Shown here: piece after piece, positions 49,390 through 58,277 of the stretch | How positions within the stretch are numbered: the stretch's first letter is position 1 | Layout of the letters: every line of letters begins with the position of its first letter | From: Candidatus Intestinimonas stercoravium | GTDB lineage: Bacteria; Bacillota; Clostridia; Oscillospirales; Oscillospiraceae | NCBI GenBank assembly: GCA_019117605.1 | Contig: DWZK01000107.1 | Location: 1 to 58,277, forward strand | DNA: 58,277 bases | Direction: 5' to 3' | Notes under the pieces: model-generated | Database searches by the model: none | What the model saw: the letters and a program-made list of their open reading frames with translations, nothing else | What the model was told of the DNA's origin: nothing | Program-made: the position numbers and the translations under genes

Positions 49390-49889
49390 CGGTCACCTCT
49401 CCGATCGTACAGATGCTTTCTCATGATCACAGCGCTGGAGCGCTGCTGCCCCCAGCACAGCTCCGCCTCGCCCGCCGGGACGAAGCCCATCCTGCGCCAG
49501 AAGGGGGCGGCGTCCCCCTCGTGGCCGCGGACCACGTCGATGCGGATGGAAGAGGCGCCCGTCCGGCGCATCTCTTCCTCAAAGCCGGTATATACCGCCC
49601 GTCCGGCCCCGCTCCTGTGGAGCTCCGCCCGGAGCATCAGCAGGGAGAGGTACACCTCCCCGCCGGGCCGGTAGTCCAGCACGCCCTGGATCTTCCCGCT
49701 CTCCCCGTCCTCGATGACGCAGGAGCGGAAGCCCAGCGCCCTCATCTGTGCCAGCTCCGCCAGGATGAAGGGCTCTGTCACCAGCTCCGTCCCCAGATGG
49801 GCCCGCAGGAAGTCCGGGCCGCTGTTGTAGACCGCCGCGATGGCGCCGCAGTCTCCCGGCTCTGCCCTGCGGACCTTATACGCTGTCAC
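49386..49889 (-). CDS. GNAT-family N-acetyltransferase
   Basis: A 167-residue GNAT protein. The core shows VYLSLLMLRAELHRSGAGRAVYTGFEEEM, where the x-x-R-x-G-A-G stretch is the acetyl-CoA binding loop, and FWRRMGFVPAG near the end. The substrate is unknown. It begins with GTG after AGGAGGG and overlaps mnmA, so it may act in the same transcript as the tRNA-modification genes without being functionally tied to them. Confidence 0.83.
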   Translation of the reverse strand: MTAYKVRRAEPGDCGAIAAVYNSGPDFLRAHLGTELVTEPFILAELAQMRALGFRSCVIEDGESGKIQGVLDYRPGGEVYLSLLMLRAELHRSGAGRAVYTGFEEEMRRTGASSIRIDVVRGHEGDAAPFWRRMGFVPAGEAELCWGQQRSSAVIMRKHLYDRRGDR

Positions 49890-49911
49890 AGAGATGCCCT
49901 CCTGTCGTTGA

Positions 49912-49966
49912 AAAGATGCGGTCCGTCAGGCGCAGGGGCCTGACGGCGCGCCCCGCTCTGCGGGGC
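49912..49966 (-). terminator. Hairpins after mnmG
   Basis: CCGTCAGGC pairs with GCCTGACGG (49923-49946), and GCCCCGC with GCGGGGC (49950-49966). On the minus strand the first is followed some ten bases later by TCTTTTC. It could be a terminator or only an attenuating structure before the GNAT-mnmA pair. Confidence 0.45.
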
Positions 49967-49993
49967 CCCCTCCGGCGTCAGCCGGGAGACGTC

Positions 49994-51886
49994 TCAGCTC
50001 TCCCCGCCCTCCTCCCGGTGCTCCAGCCAGATCATCAGCGCCGCCACATCGGCGGGGCTGACGCCGGAGATGCGGCTGGCCTGTCCCAGGTTCAGGGGGC
50101 GGATCTTGTCCAGCTTCTGCCGGGCCTCCAGCCGGAGGACGGGGATGCTCGAATAGTCCAGCCCGGCGGGGAGGGGGCGGCCCTCCAGCCGCCGCATCTC
50201 CTCCACCTGCCGCTGCTGCCGGGCGATGTAGCCGGCGTACTTCAGGGCGATCTCCACCTGCTCGGCCACCTCCGGCGGCAGGTCGGGCCGCTGGGGGTCG
50301 AAGGGGGCCAGGTCGGCGTACCCCACCCGGGGCCGCCGCAGCAGGTCGGCCAGCCGGGCCCCGTCCCGGGCGGGGGGCTCCCCTTTGGCGGAGAGCATGG
50401 CGTCCAGGGCGGGGGAGGGGGCCGCCCCCGTCCGCTCCAGGCGGCGGATCTCCCGGTCCACGGCGGCGTACTTGTCCAGCACCCGGCGGTACCGCTCGTC
50501 GGAGACCAGGCCGATCTCGTGGCCCACCGGGCACAGCCGCCGGTCCGCGTTGTCCTGGCGGCAGAGGAGGCGGTACTCGGTGCGGGAGGTCATCATGCGG
50601 TAGGGCTCGTTGGTGCCCTTGGTCACCAGGTCGTCGATGAGGACGCCGATGTAGCCCTGGTCCCGGGTGAGGACCAGGGGCGGCCGGCCCAGGAGCTTGA
50701 GGGCGGCGTTCACCCCCGCCACGAAGCCCTGGACGGCGGCCTCCTCGTATCCGGAGGAGCCGTTGAACTGCCCCGCCCCGTAGAGGCCGGGCACCTTGAT
50801 GTGCTCCAGGGTAGGGTAGAGCTCGGTGGGGTCGCAGCAGTCGTACTCGATGGCGTAGGCGGGACGGGTCATCACCGCCTCCTCCAGGCCGGGGATGGTG
50901 TGGAGCATCTCCGCCTGCACCTCCTCGGGGAGGGAGGAGGAGAAGCCCTGGATATAGAGCTCCTCGGTGTCCAGGCCCATGGGCTCGATGAAGAGCTGGT
51001 GCCGGGGCTTGTCGGGGAAGCGGACCACCTTGTCCTCGATGGAGGGGCAGTAGCGGGGGCCGATGCCCTCGATCGCGCCGGAAAAGAGGGGGGAGCGGTC
51101 CAGGTTGGCCCGGATCACGGCGTGGGTGGCCTCGTTGGTGTAGGTGAGGTAGCACACCGCCCGGTTCTGGGTGGGCTCCCGGGTCTCGAAGGAGAAGGGG
51201 GGCGTCCCCTCGTCCCCCTCCTGGAGCTCCATTTTGGAGAAGTCCACGCTGCGGCGGTGGACCCGGGGCGGGGTGCCGGTCTTGAACCGGCGGAGGCCCA
51301 CCCCCAGCCGCCGCAGGCTCCCGGCCAGGGGGAGGGCGGCGGCCTGCCCGTCGGGGCCGGAGGTCCGCTGGACCTCTCCCACGATGGTGCGCCCCCCCAG
51401 GTAGGTGCCGGTGCACACCACCACCGCCCGGGCCTCGTACACGGCCCCGGTGGCGGTGCGCACGCCGGAGACGGCCCCGTCCTCCCCGGTGAGGACGTCC
51501 ACCACCTCCGCCTGCTTCACCCAAAGCCGCTCCTGCCGCTCCAGGGTCCGCTTCATGATCTTCTGGTACTCCCGCCGGTCCGCCTGGGCCCGGAGGGACC
51601 AGACGGCGGGGCCCTTCCCCCGGTTGAGCACCCGGTACTGGATGCAGGCCCGGTCCGCGGCCCGGGCCATCTCGCCCCCCAGGGCGTCCAGCTCCCGGAC
51701 CAGGTGTCCCTTGCCGGTGCCGCCCACCGCCGGGTTGCAGGGCATGTTCCCCACCGCGTCCAGGTCCACGGTGAAGCACAGGGTCTCCAGCCCCAGCCGG
51801 GCGGCGGCCAGGGCCGCCTCGATCCCGGCGTGGCCCGCCCCGATCACCGCCACGTCGCAGCGCCCGGCGAAGTAGTCCTTAATCAT
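49994..51886 (-). CDS. mnmG: tRNA uridine-5-carboxymethylaminomethyl(34) synthesis enzyme MnmG (GidA)
   Basis: A 630-residue FAD enzyme that, with MnmE, modifies U34 of tRNAs. The FAD motif is [21 protein letters not shown]. The GidA signatures [20 protein letters not shown] and [20 protein letters not shown] are present, as is the C-terminal helical domain ending [28 protein letters not shown]. Its ATG lies inside the end of the helicase gene (8-bp overlap) with only a weak ribosome site, so translation is probably coupled. MnmA and MnmG, acting on the same base, are neighbours here. Confidence 0.95.
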   Translation of the reverse strand: MIKDYFAGRCDVAVIGAGHAGIEAALAAARLGLETLCFTVDLDAVGNMPCNPAVGGTGKGHLVRELDALGGEMARAADRACIQYRVLNRGKGPAVWSLRAQADRREYQKIMKRTLERQERLWVKQAEVVDVLTGEDGAVSGVRTATGAVYEARAVVVCTGTYLGGRTIVGEVQRTSGPDGQAAALPLAGSLRRLGVGLRRFKTGTPPRVHRRSVDFSKMELQEGDEGTPPFSFETREPTQNRAVCYLTYTNEATHAVIRANLDRSPLFSGAIEGIGPRYCPSIEDKVVRFPDKPRHQLFIEPMGLDTEELYIQGFSSSLPEEVQAEMLHTIPGLEEAVMTRPAYAIEYDCCDPTELYPTLEHIKVPGLYGAGQFNGSSGYEEAAVQGFVAGVNAALKLLGRPPLVLTRDQGYIGVLIDDLVTKGTNEPYRMMTSRTEYRLLCRQDNADRRLCPVGHEIGLVSDERYRRVLDKYAAVDREIRRLERTGAAPSPALDAMLSAKGEPPARDGARLADLLRRPRVGYADLAPFDPQRPDLPPEVAEQVEIALKYAGYIARQQRQVEEMRRLEGRPLPAGLDYSSIPVLRLEARQKLDKIRPLNLGQASRISGVSPADVAALMIWLEHREEGGES

Positions 51887-53657
51887 GCTCGATATAGTAG
51901 GGCTTCATGAGGCTGGGCTGCTCGGTGGAGTCCTTCACCGCCCCGCTCTTCATGGGGAGGACCGGCCCCCGGCCGCCCCGGAAAGCGCCCCGGTCCCGGC
52001 GCTTCTTCTTGGCGGAGGACTTGGCCTCGTGCCCCTTGGCCTCCTGGGGCTTCCCCTCGTGGGCCTTGGCGGCGGGCTTGTCGCCGCCCTTCTTCCGGCG
52101 GCTGTTCCGGCCCTGCTCCTCCCGGCGGGCCTCCCCGCCCCGGGCGGACTTGGCCTTCCCCGTGCTCCGGGGGGCCAGCAGCCGGGCGGTGGCGTCCATG
52201 ATGTGGTCGCTGGCCAGGGGGTCGGGCCGGTGGAAGTCCTCCTCCAGGCCCCACCCCTCCCCGGCGGTGCGCTCGGGCAGGACGGCGTCCAGGCTCTTGG
52301 GCCCCTCCGCCTTCTGCCAGCGGGGGCGGCGGCGCTTCTCCCCGGCGGCGGGCTGGACCTCCGGGGCGGGGGCGGCGGCCTGGGCCGCCTTCTGCTGCTT
52401 CCTGGCCTCGGCGGCGGCCTTGTTGGCCGCGTCCCGGGCCCGGCGGCGCTCCTTGGCGGCGGCCCGGGCCTCCGCGTCCTCGGCGTTCACCCGGCGGCCC
52501 CGGGCGTCCTTGGGGGCCTCCAGCACCTCCATGGGCCAGGGGTGGTCCTCCACCACGGGCACCTTCTTGCCCAGCAGCTTCTCGATCCCCTTCAGGTATT
52601 CCTGCTCGGCGAAGTCGCAGAAGGAGATGGCGGTGCCGCCGTGGCCGGCCCGGCCGGTGCGGCCGATCCGGTGGACGTAGGTCTCGGGCACCTCGGGGAG
52701 GTTGTAGTTGAACACATAGGAGAGCTCCTCGATGTCCAGGCCCCGGGCGGCGATGTCGGTGGCCACCAGGCAGCGGACCCGGCCCGCCTTGAAGTCGGAG
52801 AGGGCCTGCTGCCGGGCGGTCTGGGACTTGTTGCCGTGGATGGCGGCGGCGGAGATCCCCGCCTTGGTGAGGTCCCCGGCCACCTTGTTGGCCCCGTGCT
52901 TGGTGCGGGTGAATACCAGGGCGCTCTTCACCCCCAGCTCCTCCACCAGGTGGGCCAGGAGCTTGGACTTGTTGCCCCGGTCCACGAAGCAGACCTTCTG
53001 GTCGATGATCTCCACGGGGGAGGACACGGGGTCCACCGCCACCCGTGCGGGGTCGTGGAGGAGCCCGTCCACCAGGTCCATGACCTCGGGGGGCATGGTG
53101 GCGGAGAAGAAGAGGGTCTGCTTCTTCTCCGGCAGGAGCTGGAGCACCCGGCGCACGTCGTGGATGAAGCCCATGTCCAGCATCCGGTCCGCCTCGTCCA
53201 GGACGAAGATCTCCACCCGGCCCAGGTCCAGCAGGCCCTGGCCCTGGAGGTCCAGCAGGCGGCCGGGGGTGGCTACCAGGATATCCACCCCCTTCTTCAG
53301 CTTGTCCACCTGGGGCTGCTGCCCCACGCCGCCGAAGATCACGGCGGAGCGGAGGGGCAGGTTGCGGCCGTAGTCCTGGAAGGACTCCTGGATCTGGAGG
53401 GCCAGCTCCCGGGTGGGGGTGAGGATCAGGGCCCGGATATAGCGGGGCCCCACCACCACGTCGGCGTTGAGCCGCTGGAGGATGGGGGCGGCGAAGGCGC
53501 AGGTCTTGCCTGTGCCGGTCTGGGCGCAGCCCAGCACGTCCCGGCCCTTCAGGGCGGGGGGGATGGCCCCGGCCTGGATGGGGGTGGGCTCTGTATAGCC
53601 CTGGGCCTCCAGCGCCCTGAGGATGGGAGGGATGAGCCCGAGTTCCTTGAATTTCAT
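51879..53657 (-). CDS. DEAD-box ATP-dependent RNA helicase
   Basis: A 592-residue DEAD-box protein. Motifs: Q motif ([17 protein letters not shown]), I AQTGTGKT, Ia PTRELALQ, Ib TPGRLLD, II DEAD, III SATMP, then [10 protein letters not shown] and [12 protein letters not shown]. From about residue 380 on there is a long basic, Ala/Lys/Arg-rich tail ([25 protein letters not shown] and similar) that probably binds RNA. It resembles RhlE/CshA. The start is the ATG at 53657 (MKFKELGL); AAGGAT lies a little far upstream. It overlaps mnmG. Confidence 0.93.
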   Translation of the reverse strand: MKFKELGLIPPILRALEAQGYTEPTPIQAGAIPPALKGRDVLGCAQTGTGKTCAFAAPILQRLNADVVVGPRYIRALILTPTRELALQIQESFQDYGRNLPLRSAVIFGGVGQQPQVDKLKKGVDILVATPGRLLDLQGQGLLDLGRVEIFVLDEADRMLDMGFIHDVRRVLQLLPEKKQTLFFSATMPPEVMDLVDGLLHDPARVAVDPVSSPVEIIDQKVCFVDRGNKSKLLAHLVEELGVKSALVFTRTKHGANKVAGDLTKAGISAAAIHGNKSQTARQQALSDFKAGRVRCLVATDIAARGLDIEELSYVFNYNLPEVPETYVHRIGRTGRAGHGGTAISFCDFAEQEYLKGIEKLLGKKVPVVEDHPWPMEVLEAPKDARGRRVNAEDAEARAAAKERRRARDAANKAAAEARKQQKAAQAAAPAPEVQPAAGEKRRRPRWQKAEGPKSLDAVLPERTAGEGWGLEEDFHRPDPLASDHIMDATARLLAPRSTGKAKSARGGEARREEQGRNSRRKKGGDKPAAKAHEGKPQEAKGHEAKSSAKKKRRDRGAFRGGRGPVLPMKSGAVKDSTEQPSLMKPYYIEHD

Positions 53658-53760
53658 TTCACATTCGATCCTTTTCTTCAAATATTGGTCCCGCCGGCGC
53701 ATATGCTCCTCCGGGGGCTCCCGGCGGCGGAGCCCCCTGCCGTTCGCCCTGTCCGGGCCC

Positions 53761-54264
53761 TCAGAGGCCCAGGACCTCCGCCACCCGGCGGACCGTCTCC
53801 TCGATGGGCTGGCCCCCCTCCACCTCCACGGTGTGGTCGGCGTACTTCTCGTACAGGGGGGCCCGGTAGGCGTACAGATCCGCCAGGGTCTGCCCCGGGG
53901 CCAGGGCGATGCCCCGGGTGTTCAAGTTATAGAGCCTGCGCTCCAGCTCCTCGGGGGAGAGGGAGAGGTACACCACCGGCCCCAGGGCCTTCAGCCGGGC
54001 CATGGCGCGCTCCCGGCACACGGCGCTCCCCCCGGGGGCGATGACGGTGCGGCGGCAGTCCACCCTGCAGAGCACGTCCGCCTCCAGGTCCAGGAAGGCC
54101 TCCGTCCCCAGCCGGTCCACCAGCTCCTGGAGGAGGGCGCCCTCCTGCTCCTGGATCGTCAGGTCCGTGTCCAGGAAGGCGTAGCCCAGCCGCTTGGCCA
54201 GCAGCACGCCCACCGTGCTCTTGCCCGCGCCGGGCATCCCGATCAGGGTGATGTCGTCTCTCAT
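53761..54264 (-). CDS. Shikimate kinase-like protein with altered substrate site
   Basis: A 167-residue P-loop kinase of the shikimate kinase fold. Walker [10 protein letters not shown] is at 9-17 and D32, D34 (LDTD) are kept. The shikimate-binding Arg of the FRxxE motif is missing (AFLDLEAD, residues 56-63), and the GGG triad is PGGS (77-80). The window also holds a complete, canonical aroK in the aro operon. It is therefore likely to phosphorylate something else. AGGAGCG precedes the ATG. It lies just upstream of the helicase gene. Confidence 0.82.
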   Translation of the reverse strand: MRDDITLIGMPGAGKSTVGVLLAKRLGYAFLDTDLTIQEQEGALLQELVDRLGTEAFLDLEADVLCRVDCRRTVIAPGGSAVCRERAMARLKALGPVVYLSLSPEELERRLYNLNTRGIALAPGQTLADLYAYRAPLYEKYADHTVEVEGGQPIEETVRRVAEVLGL

Positions 54265-54399
54265 CTTCTGCACGCTCCTCCATCCGGCCGCCGGTCCGGT
54301 GGCCACATGACCATATATTATATCAAAAAAGCCGGCCCAGGGCAATATCCGCTCTCTGGGGAGAAATGCGCGAAAAGAGCGGAGATCCCGGGGGTCTCC

Positions 54400-54428
54400 T
54401 TGTCAAATGGGGAAAAAACTGATAATAT
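54400..54428 (+). promoter_or_regulatory. Promoter of the 225-residue membrane protein gene
   Basis: TTGTCA, 17-bp spacer, TAATAT, about 50 bp before the ATG. Confidence 0.65.
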
Positions 54429-54476
54429 GGGGGAAAGATCGTCCCCGATACGGCCGCTATGTCTGGAGGGATCGCC

Positions 54477-55154
54477 ATGACTGACCGAAGGTACGGCGCC
54501 CCCGGCCCCGCCGGGCCGCCCCCGGAGGCCGGGGACCTCCGCCTGGAGCATCTGGCCCGGGAGCAGGCGGAGGTCCAGCGCCGCCGGGCCCGCTTCCTGG
54601 GAAAGTGGCTCCATGCCCTCTTGTGGGTGGAGATCGCCGCCATCCCCTTGGGCCTCCTCCTCCGGGACAGCGTCCTGGAGGAGGCCGTCTCCGTCCTGCT
54701 CTTCCTGGTCCGGGGGGCCCTGTTCCTGAAGATGGCCGACCAGGAGGACGCCTATCTGCCCGCAGGGGCCTGGACCATCGCCTATGCCGTCCTCTCCGTG
54801 CCCGCCGGCCTTCTGTCCCCGCTCCTGGTCTATCCGGCCCTGGCCGTCCCGGCCCTCCTGGCCGCGGCCGCCCTCAGCGCCGTATGCGCCCATTTCGAGT
54901 GCCGGGCACATCAGGAGGCCCTGCTGGGAGTGGACCAGCGCCTGTCCGCCCTCTGGGAGAAGATCCGGAAGTGCTCCATCGCCCTCTCCGCCCTGGCGGT
55001 GCTCCCCGCGCTCCTGATGGGGGCGGCGGTGCGGCTGGGGCTCTCCCTCCTGCTGGCCGTCGCTTTGGCCGGCGTGGCGCTCTCCATCGTCCGGCTGGCC
55101 TGTCTCTGTCTCACCGCCCGGGCCCTCTCTTCCCGGGAGCCCGGGGCGGGCTAG
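54477..55154 (+). CDS. Membrane protein of unknown function
   Basis: A 225-residue protein, family not recognised. Residues 1-~40 are polar and Pro/Arg-rich. Hydrophobic stretches follow at about 48-65, 68-88, 97-118, 120-140, 168-186 and 190-212, suggesting five or six membrane spans, with a charged loop (HFECRAHQEALLGVDQRLSALWEKIRK) at about 141-167. GGAGGG precedes the ATG. It has its own promoter and a strong terminator, so it is probably a single-gene unit. Confidence 0.75.
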   Translation: MTDRRYGAPGPAGPPPEAGDLRLEHLAREQAEVQRRRARFLGKWLHALLWVEIAAIPLGLLLRDSVLEEAVSVLLFLVRGALFLKMADQEDAYLPAGAWTIAYAVLSVPAGLLSPLLVYPALAVPALLAAAALSAVCAHFECRAHQEALLGVDQRLSALWEKIRKCSIALSALAVLPALLMGAAVRLGLSLLLAVALAGVALSIVRLACLCLTARALSSREPGAG

Positions 55155-55250
55155 GGATGTGGGGCGTCTTTTCTGTATGTGTATCCGTCTCTGCGGCCTG
55201 CCGGAGGCTGCCGTCCCCCGCCTCAGCGGAGGGCGCGGCCCGGCTCCGGC

Positions 55251-55293
55251 AAAAGCGGGAAAGGGGGGCGCCGCGCCCCCCTTTCCCGCTTTT
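55251..55293. terminator. Perfect bidirectional terminator
   Basis: Two 20-bp perfectly complementary arms, starting AAAAGCGGGAAA and ending TTTCCCGCTTTT, close on CCG. The A/T ends make it work for both the membrane protein gene and the convergent M42 peptidase gene. Confidence 0.9.
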
Positions 55294-55366
55294 CATCCTG
55301 TCGTCCCGCGGTCTCCCGCGTCCGCCCCTTGTCCGGAGCGCCGGTACGGTCCAAAGGCCGGACGGC

Positions 55367-56407
55367 TCAGGCGCACTCCAGGTAGAGGGCCAGGAGGCGG
55401 ATCGTCTCCCGCATGCCCTCCCAGTGGGTGCGCTCCATGCCGTGGGAGGCCTGGACGCCGGGGCCGATCAGGGCGGCCCTGGCCCGGCTCCCCGCCCGCC
55501 AGGACACGGAGGCGTCGGAGGAGTAGTGGGGGTAGACGTCCACGGCATAGCCCACCCCGTTGGCCTTGGCCAGGGCGATGAGGCGGCCCACCATCTCGTA
55601 GTCATAGGGGCCGGAGGAGTCCTTGGCGCAGATGGACACCTGCCGCTCGGTGCAGGTGAGGTCCGCCCCCACGCAGCCCATGTCCACCGCCAGCAGCTCG
55701 TCCAGGTCCCAGGGGATGGTGGCCCCGCCGTGGCCCACCTCCTCGTAGACGGTGAGATGGATCTCCGTGTCCCAGCGGGGCTTCTCCCCGGCGGCGGAGA
55801 GGAGCTTGAGCAGGGTGAGCAGGCAGGCTGCGGAGCCCTTGTCGTCGATGAAGCGGGACTTGAGGTAGCCGCTCTCGGTGACCACGGTCTTGGGGTCGTA
55901 GCAGACATAGTCCCCCACCTCGATCCCCAGGTCCCGGACCTCCTGGGCGGTGGAGGCCGTCTCGTCCAGGCGGACGTACATATCCTGCTCGTCCCGGGGC
56001 CGGGTGGCGGCGTCGTCGAACACATGGGCGGCGGGGGAGAGGGAGAGGATGGTGCCGGTATAGGTCCGCCCGTCCCGGGTATAGATCCGGCAGTACTCCC
56101 CGTCCAGGGTGGGCATCAGGGGGCCGCCGATCTTGGTCACCAGCAGCTCCCCCTTCTCGGTGATGGCCCGGCACATGAGGCCCAGGGTGTCGATGTGGGC
56201 GCACAGGCCGATCTTCTTGGTGTGCTCCCGGCCGGGGACGGCGATCGTCAGCCCCCCCTTGTTGGTCACCTGTGTCTCATAGCCCAGGCTCCGGGCGGTC
56301 TCCGCCGCCGCCTCCACCACCCGGCGGGTGAAGCCGCTGGGGGAGTCGATGGCCAGGAGGCCCCTGGCCGTATCCATCAAAAGGTCCTTGCAGCCGTTGA
56401 TATCCAT
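55367..56407 (-). CDS. M42-family metallopeptidase
   Basis: A 346-residue aminopeptidase of the M42 (glutamyl aminopeptidase/cellulase M) family. Metal and catalytic blocks: IGLCAHIDTLGLM (His, Asp), SRFIDDKGSAACLL (bridging Asp), the catalytic EEVGHGGA, AVDMGCVGAD and YSSDAS; the final His lies in QASHGMERTH. It would cut peptides in the cytoplasm. AAAGGAAGC precedes the ATG. It is downstream of pilT and the 150-residue gene in the same direction. Confidence 0.92.
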   Translation of the reverse strand: MDINGCKDLLMDTARGLLAIDSPSGFTRRVVEAAAETARSLGYETQVTNKGGLTIAVPGREHTKKIGLCAHIDTLGLMCRAITEKGELLVTKIGGPLMPTLDGEYCRIYTRDGRTYTGTILSLSPAAHVFDDAATRPRDEQDMYVRLDETASTAQEVRDLGIEVGDYVCYDPKTVVTESGYLKSRFIDDKGSAACLLTLLKLLSAAGEKPRWDTEIHLTVYEEVGHGGATIPWDLDELLAVDMGCVGADLTCTERQVSICAKDSSGPYDYEMVGRLIALAKANGVGYAVDVYPHYSSDASVSWRAGSRARAALIGPGVQASHGMERTHWEGMRETIRLLALYLECA

Positions 56408-56422
56408 GGGTATCGCTTCCTT

Positions 56423-56875
56423 TCAGAGGGTGTTAGTGTCGGAGAGGATGTCCAGCCGCTGCTCCACCAGGTCCAGGAGCTCCAGATCGCTGGAAAAGAC
56501 CTGGGCGGGCCCGCCGTCCAGCCAGTCCAGGCGGCCCTGCCAAGTGGCGTTGCGGCGGGAGAGGATGTTGAGGGAGAAGGTGGCGATCTCTCCCCTGGCC
56601 CCGGCCACCTCCCCGGCGTCCATGGCCCCCTCGGGGAGGACCGCTTCGGCCCGGACGGGGACGGCCCCGCCGAAGGTGCGCAGCCGCTGGGAGGCCTGGG
56701 GGAAGTTCTGCTCCTCCAGGAGCCGCTCCAGTTGAAGGAGGAGGCCGCCCATGCTGGAGAAGGGCAGGGGGGCGGCGAGCCGCTGGCTGTAGACGAGGCC
56801 GCTGGCCCGCCCCTCCTCGATCCAGTCCACACAGACCCGGAGGACGCCGTTTTGATGGGTCAGCTTCACAGGCAC
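56423..56875 (-). CDS. Conserved-looking protein of unknown function between pilT and the M42 peptidase
   Basis: A 150-residue soluble protein, family not recognised. It opens with a beta-type segment (LTHQNGVLRVCVDWI), has a helix with LLLQLERLLEEQNFPQASQRLRTF, and a second half with QGRLDWLDGG. No signal peptide or membrane span. It begins with GTG after AAGGAGGAAT. It lies 40 bp after pilT and 15 bp before the M42 gene, so all three are probably co-transcribed. Confidence 0.7.
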   Translation of the reverse strand: MPVKLTHQNGVLRVCVDWIEEGRASGLVYSQRLAAPLPFSSMGGLLLQLERLLEEQNFPQASQRLRTFGGAVPVRAEAVLPEGAMDAGEVAGARGEIATFSLNILSRRNATWQGRLDWLDGGPAQVFSSDLELLDLVEQRLDILSDTNTL

Positions 56876-56915
56876 GAAAGATTCCTCCTTCTACGGTAAG
56901 ATAGCGGGGGCAGGG

Positions 56916-57968
56916 TCACCCCAGCCGCCTCTCCAGCCGGTCCGGGTCGGAGGCGTGGCGGAGGGCGGTCTCCCGGGAGATCCGGCCCGCCTTGAACAGG
57001 TCCAGGATGCTCTGGTCCATGGTGATCATGCCCAGGGCGGCGGAGGTGGAGATGACGCTCTCCAGCTGGAAGGCCTTGGACTCCCGGATCATGTTCCGCA
57101 CCGCCGGGGTGACGCTCATCACCTCGAAGGCGGGGCACAGCCCCCCGTCCACGCCGGGGAGGAGCTGCTGGGACACCACGCCCTCCAGGGCCTGGGAGAG
57201 CTGGGTGCGGATCTGCTGCTGCTGGGCGGGGGGGAAGGAGTCCACGATCCGATCCACGGTGTTGGCCGCCCCGATGGTGTGGAGGGTGGAGATCACCAGA
57301 TGGCCGGTCTCGGCGGCGGTGACGGCGGCCTTGATGGTCTCCGCGTCCCGCATCTCCCCCAGGAGGATGATGTCGGGGGCCTCCCGCAGGGCCGCCCGCA
57401 GGGCCGCCTCGTAGGACTGGGTGTCGGTGTAGAGCTCCCGCTGGGTGACCACGCTCTTCTTGTGCTGGTGGAGGTACTCCAGGGGGTCCTCGATGGTGAT
57501 CACATGGGCCTCCCGGGTGGTGTTCACCGCGTCCACCAGGCAGGCCAGGGTGGTGGTCTTGCCGCTGCCCGCCGGGCCGGTGATGAGCACCAGGCCGTGG
57601 GTGGCGTTGGCGAAGGCCATCACGTTGTCCGGGATCCCCAGGGCGTGCCGGTCGGGCAGGACGAAGGACACCACCCGCACCACCAGGGCCAGGGAGCCGC
57701 GCTGCCGCAGGGCGTTGACCCGGAAGCGGCTCAGGCCCGGCACGGCGAAGGAGAAGTCGTCGTCCCCCGTCTCCAGGAGATGGTCCATGGGCCGCTTGGC
57801 CAGGGCGTAGAGCTCCTCCGTCAGGGCCCCCGTGGCGTCGGGCAGGAGGCGCTCCCCCACCCGGTCGATCCGGCCGTGGACCTTGTAGGACACCGGCAGG
57901 CCGGCGATCACCAGCACGTCGGAGGCCTCCCGGCGGACGGCCTCCTCTAAGATGTCGAGCAGCGGCAT
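56916..57968 (-). CDS. pilT: Type IV pilus retraction ATPase PilT-like
   Basis: A 350-residue PilT/PilU-type secretion ATPase. Features in order: N-terminal domain with SDVLVIAGLPVSYKVHGRI, Walker A ITGPAGSGKTTTLACLVD, the Asp box EDPLEYLHQHKKSVVTQRE, Walker B DIILLGEMRDAETIKAAVTAAETGHLVISTLHT with the His box, and FPPAQQQQIRTQLSQALEGVVSQQLLP. The PilT-specific AIRNLIRE motif reads AVRNMIRE here. No pilin or other pilus gene is in the window, so the pilus itself is encoded elsewhere or the protein has another role. The start is the ATG at 57968 after AAAGGAG; a longer frame upstream enters AT-rich DNA. Confidence 0.92.
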   Translation of the reverse strand: MPLLDILEEAVRREASDVLVIAGLPVSYKVHGRIDRVGERLLPDATGALTEELYALAKRPMDHLLETGDDDFSFAVPGLSRFRVNALRQRGSLALVVRVVSFVLPDRHALGIPDNVMAFANATHGLVLITGPAGSGKTTTLACLVDAVNTTREAHVITIEDPLEYLHQHKKSVVTQRELYTDTQSYEAALRAALREAPDIILLGEMRDAETIKAAVTAAETGHLVISTLHTIGAANTVDRIVDSFPPAQQQQIRTQLSQALEGVVSQQLLPGVDGGLCPAFEVMSVTPAVRNMIRESKAFQLESVISTSAALGMITMDQSILDLFKAGRISRETALRHASDPDRLERRLG

Positions 57969-58000
57969 GAGAAAGACTCCTTTGGACAAAATATCAGCGA

Positions 58001-58277
58001 TCAAATATTATAGATATGTGAATAGATATGTGAGGTCGAATGACCCCTCTCTTTTAAAAGTTCCAATACATCTGTTTTTGCTCTGCAGGTCCTCGATTTG
58101 ATCCCGATCCCTCGGAAGCAATTTTGAGCAAAGGCATCCTCTATATAGAAGATCTTTCTGCCATCTTTTTCTCTAGATTTTATTTCCCCGGTTTCGCGGT
58201 CTCGTCGCGGTCTATAGATCACTACACGTATCTCTTCCTCATCTGCATAGTCCACGTTTTTGAAGCGATATTTATAT
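58001..58277 (-). CDS. Unknown AT-rich gene, partial (5' end outside the window)
   Basis: At least 91 codons, open to the edge of the window on the minus strand and ending with TGA at 58001-58003. A GTG at 58255 could be a start, but the frame continues beyond it. The sequence is acidic then basic (ADEEEIRVVIYRPRRDRETGE, KDGRKIFYIED, KTDVLELLKERG) and ends in a short repeat HIYSHIYNI. Base composition is far lower in GC than all neighbours and codons such as ATA and AGA are used, a sign of transfer or of a different selective history. No family is recognised. Confidence 0.55.
   Translation of the reverse strand, partial: YKYRFKNVDYADEEEIRVVIYRPRRDRETGEIKSREKDGRKIFYIEDAFAQNCFRGIGIKSRTCRAKTDVLELLKERGHSTSHIYSHIYNI

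Noticed and set aside
51879-53702. Longer start of the DEAD-box gene at 53702
   Set aside because: The extra 15 residues are basic filler, and the conserved protein begins at MKFKELGL (53657).
1-58277. tRNA, rRNA, or complete insertion sequences
   Set aside because: No cloverleaf with a T-loop GTTCRA context, no rRNA and no transposase or integrase frame was found on reading both strands.

Overview
The window is about 58 kb of high-GC chromosomal DNA from a Clostridia-class Firmicute. The best guess is an Oscillospiraceae-type gut anaerobe of the Flavonifractor/Intestinimonas kind; this is inferred from gene content and not from a marker gene. Supporting points are AGGAGG-type ribosome sites with many GTG and TTG starts, a HemZ-type radical SAM enzyme, a minimal SufC-SufB pair, Asp23/FakA, ThiT under a TPP riboswitch, a SigV/RsiV-like pair and an SLH-domain surface protein. 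No tRNA, rRNA, CRISPR array, prophage or full transposase was seen.

Layout. 1-8.1 kb: tail of an SLH protein, then a leftward block dtd - MBL hydrolase - hemZ - uridine kinase-like - mrp, with lepA upstream and a XRE regulator. lepA is bracketed by non-coding repeats. 8.3-11.9 kb: pta and a cobalamin-type methionine synthase without its reactivation domain. 12-20.4 kb: a rightward cell-shape and envelope operon (zapA, U32 protein, dut, maf, mreC, mreD, PBP2, a D-aspartate-ligase-like ATP-grasp enzyme). 20.5-24.3 kb: lspA-rluD facing a TPP-riboswitch-controlled thiT, a HAD phosphatase and a small membrane protein whose promoter carries two LexA-like boxes. 24.4-34.3 kb: a SigV/RsiV-like pair behind a secreted SGNH hydrolase, a methyltransferase, an EamA transporter, fakA-asp23, sufC-sufB-thioesterase, a ferritin-like protein and two tiny divergent genes (Cys-rich and ribbon-helix-helix). 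35-41.7 kb: a full shikimate-to-prephenate operon (aroB-aroA-aroC-pheA-aroK-aroQ-aroE) behind a long leader with terminator-like hairpins. 41.9-48.3 kb: a ribokinase-like gene, lysA, a MurE/acetylglutamate-kinase fusion and an M16 peptidase. 48.3-58.3 kb: mnmA, mnmG, a DEAD-box helicase, a shikimate-kinase-like paralogue, an M42 peptidase, pilT and an AT-rich gene running off the edge.

Most unusual signals. (1) Two copies of a 160-215 bp non-coding element with terminal inverted repeats, each lying between two copies of the local transcription-terminator hairpin (28-31 bp), as if insertion had duplicated the whole hairpin; a third related element sits in a duplicated stretch at the 3' end of lepA. 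(2) A MurE-like ligase fused to an acetylglutamate-kinase-like domain, with the usual MurE amino-acid-recognition motif replaced. (3) A 98-residue SOS-type membrane protein. (4) A divergent Cys-rich/RHH mini-module with inverted operator-like sites. (5) An aro operon leader that looks like an attenuator.
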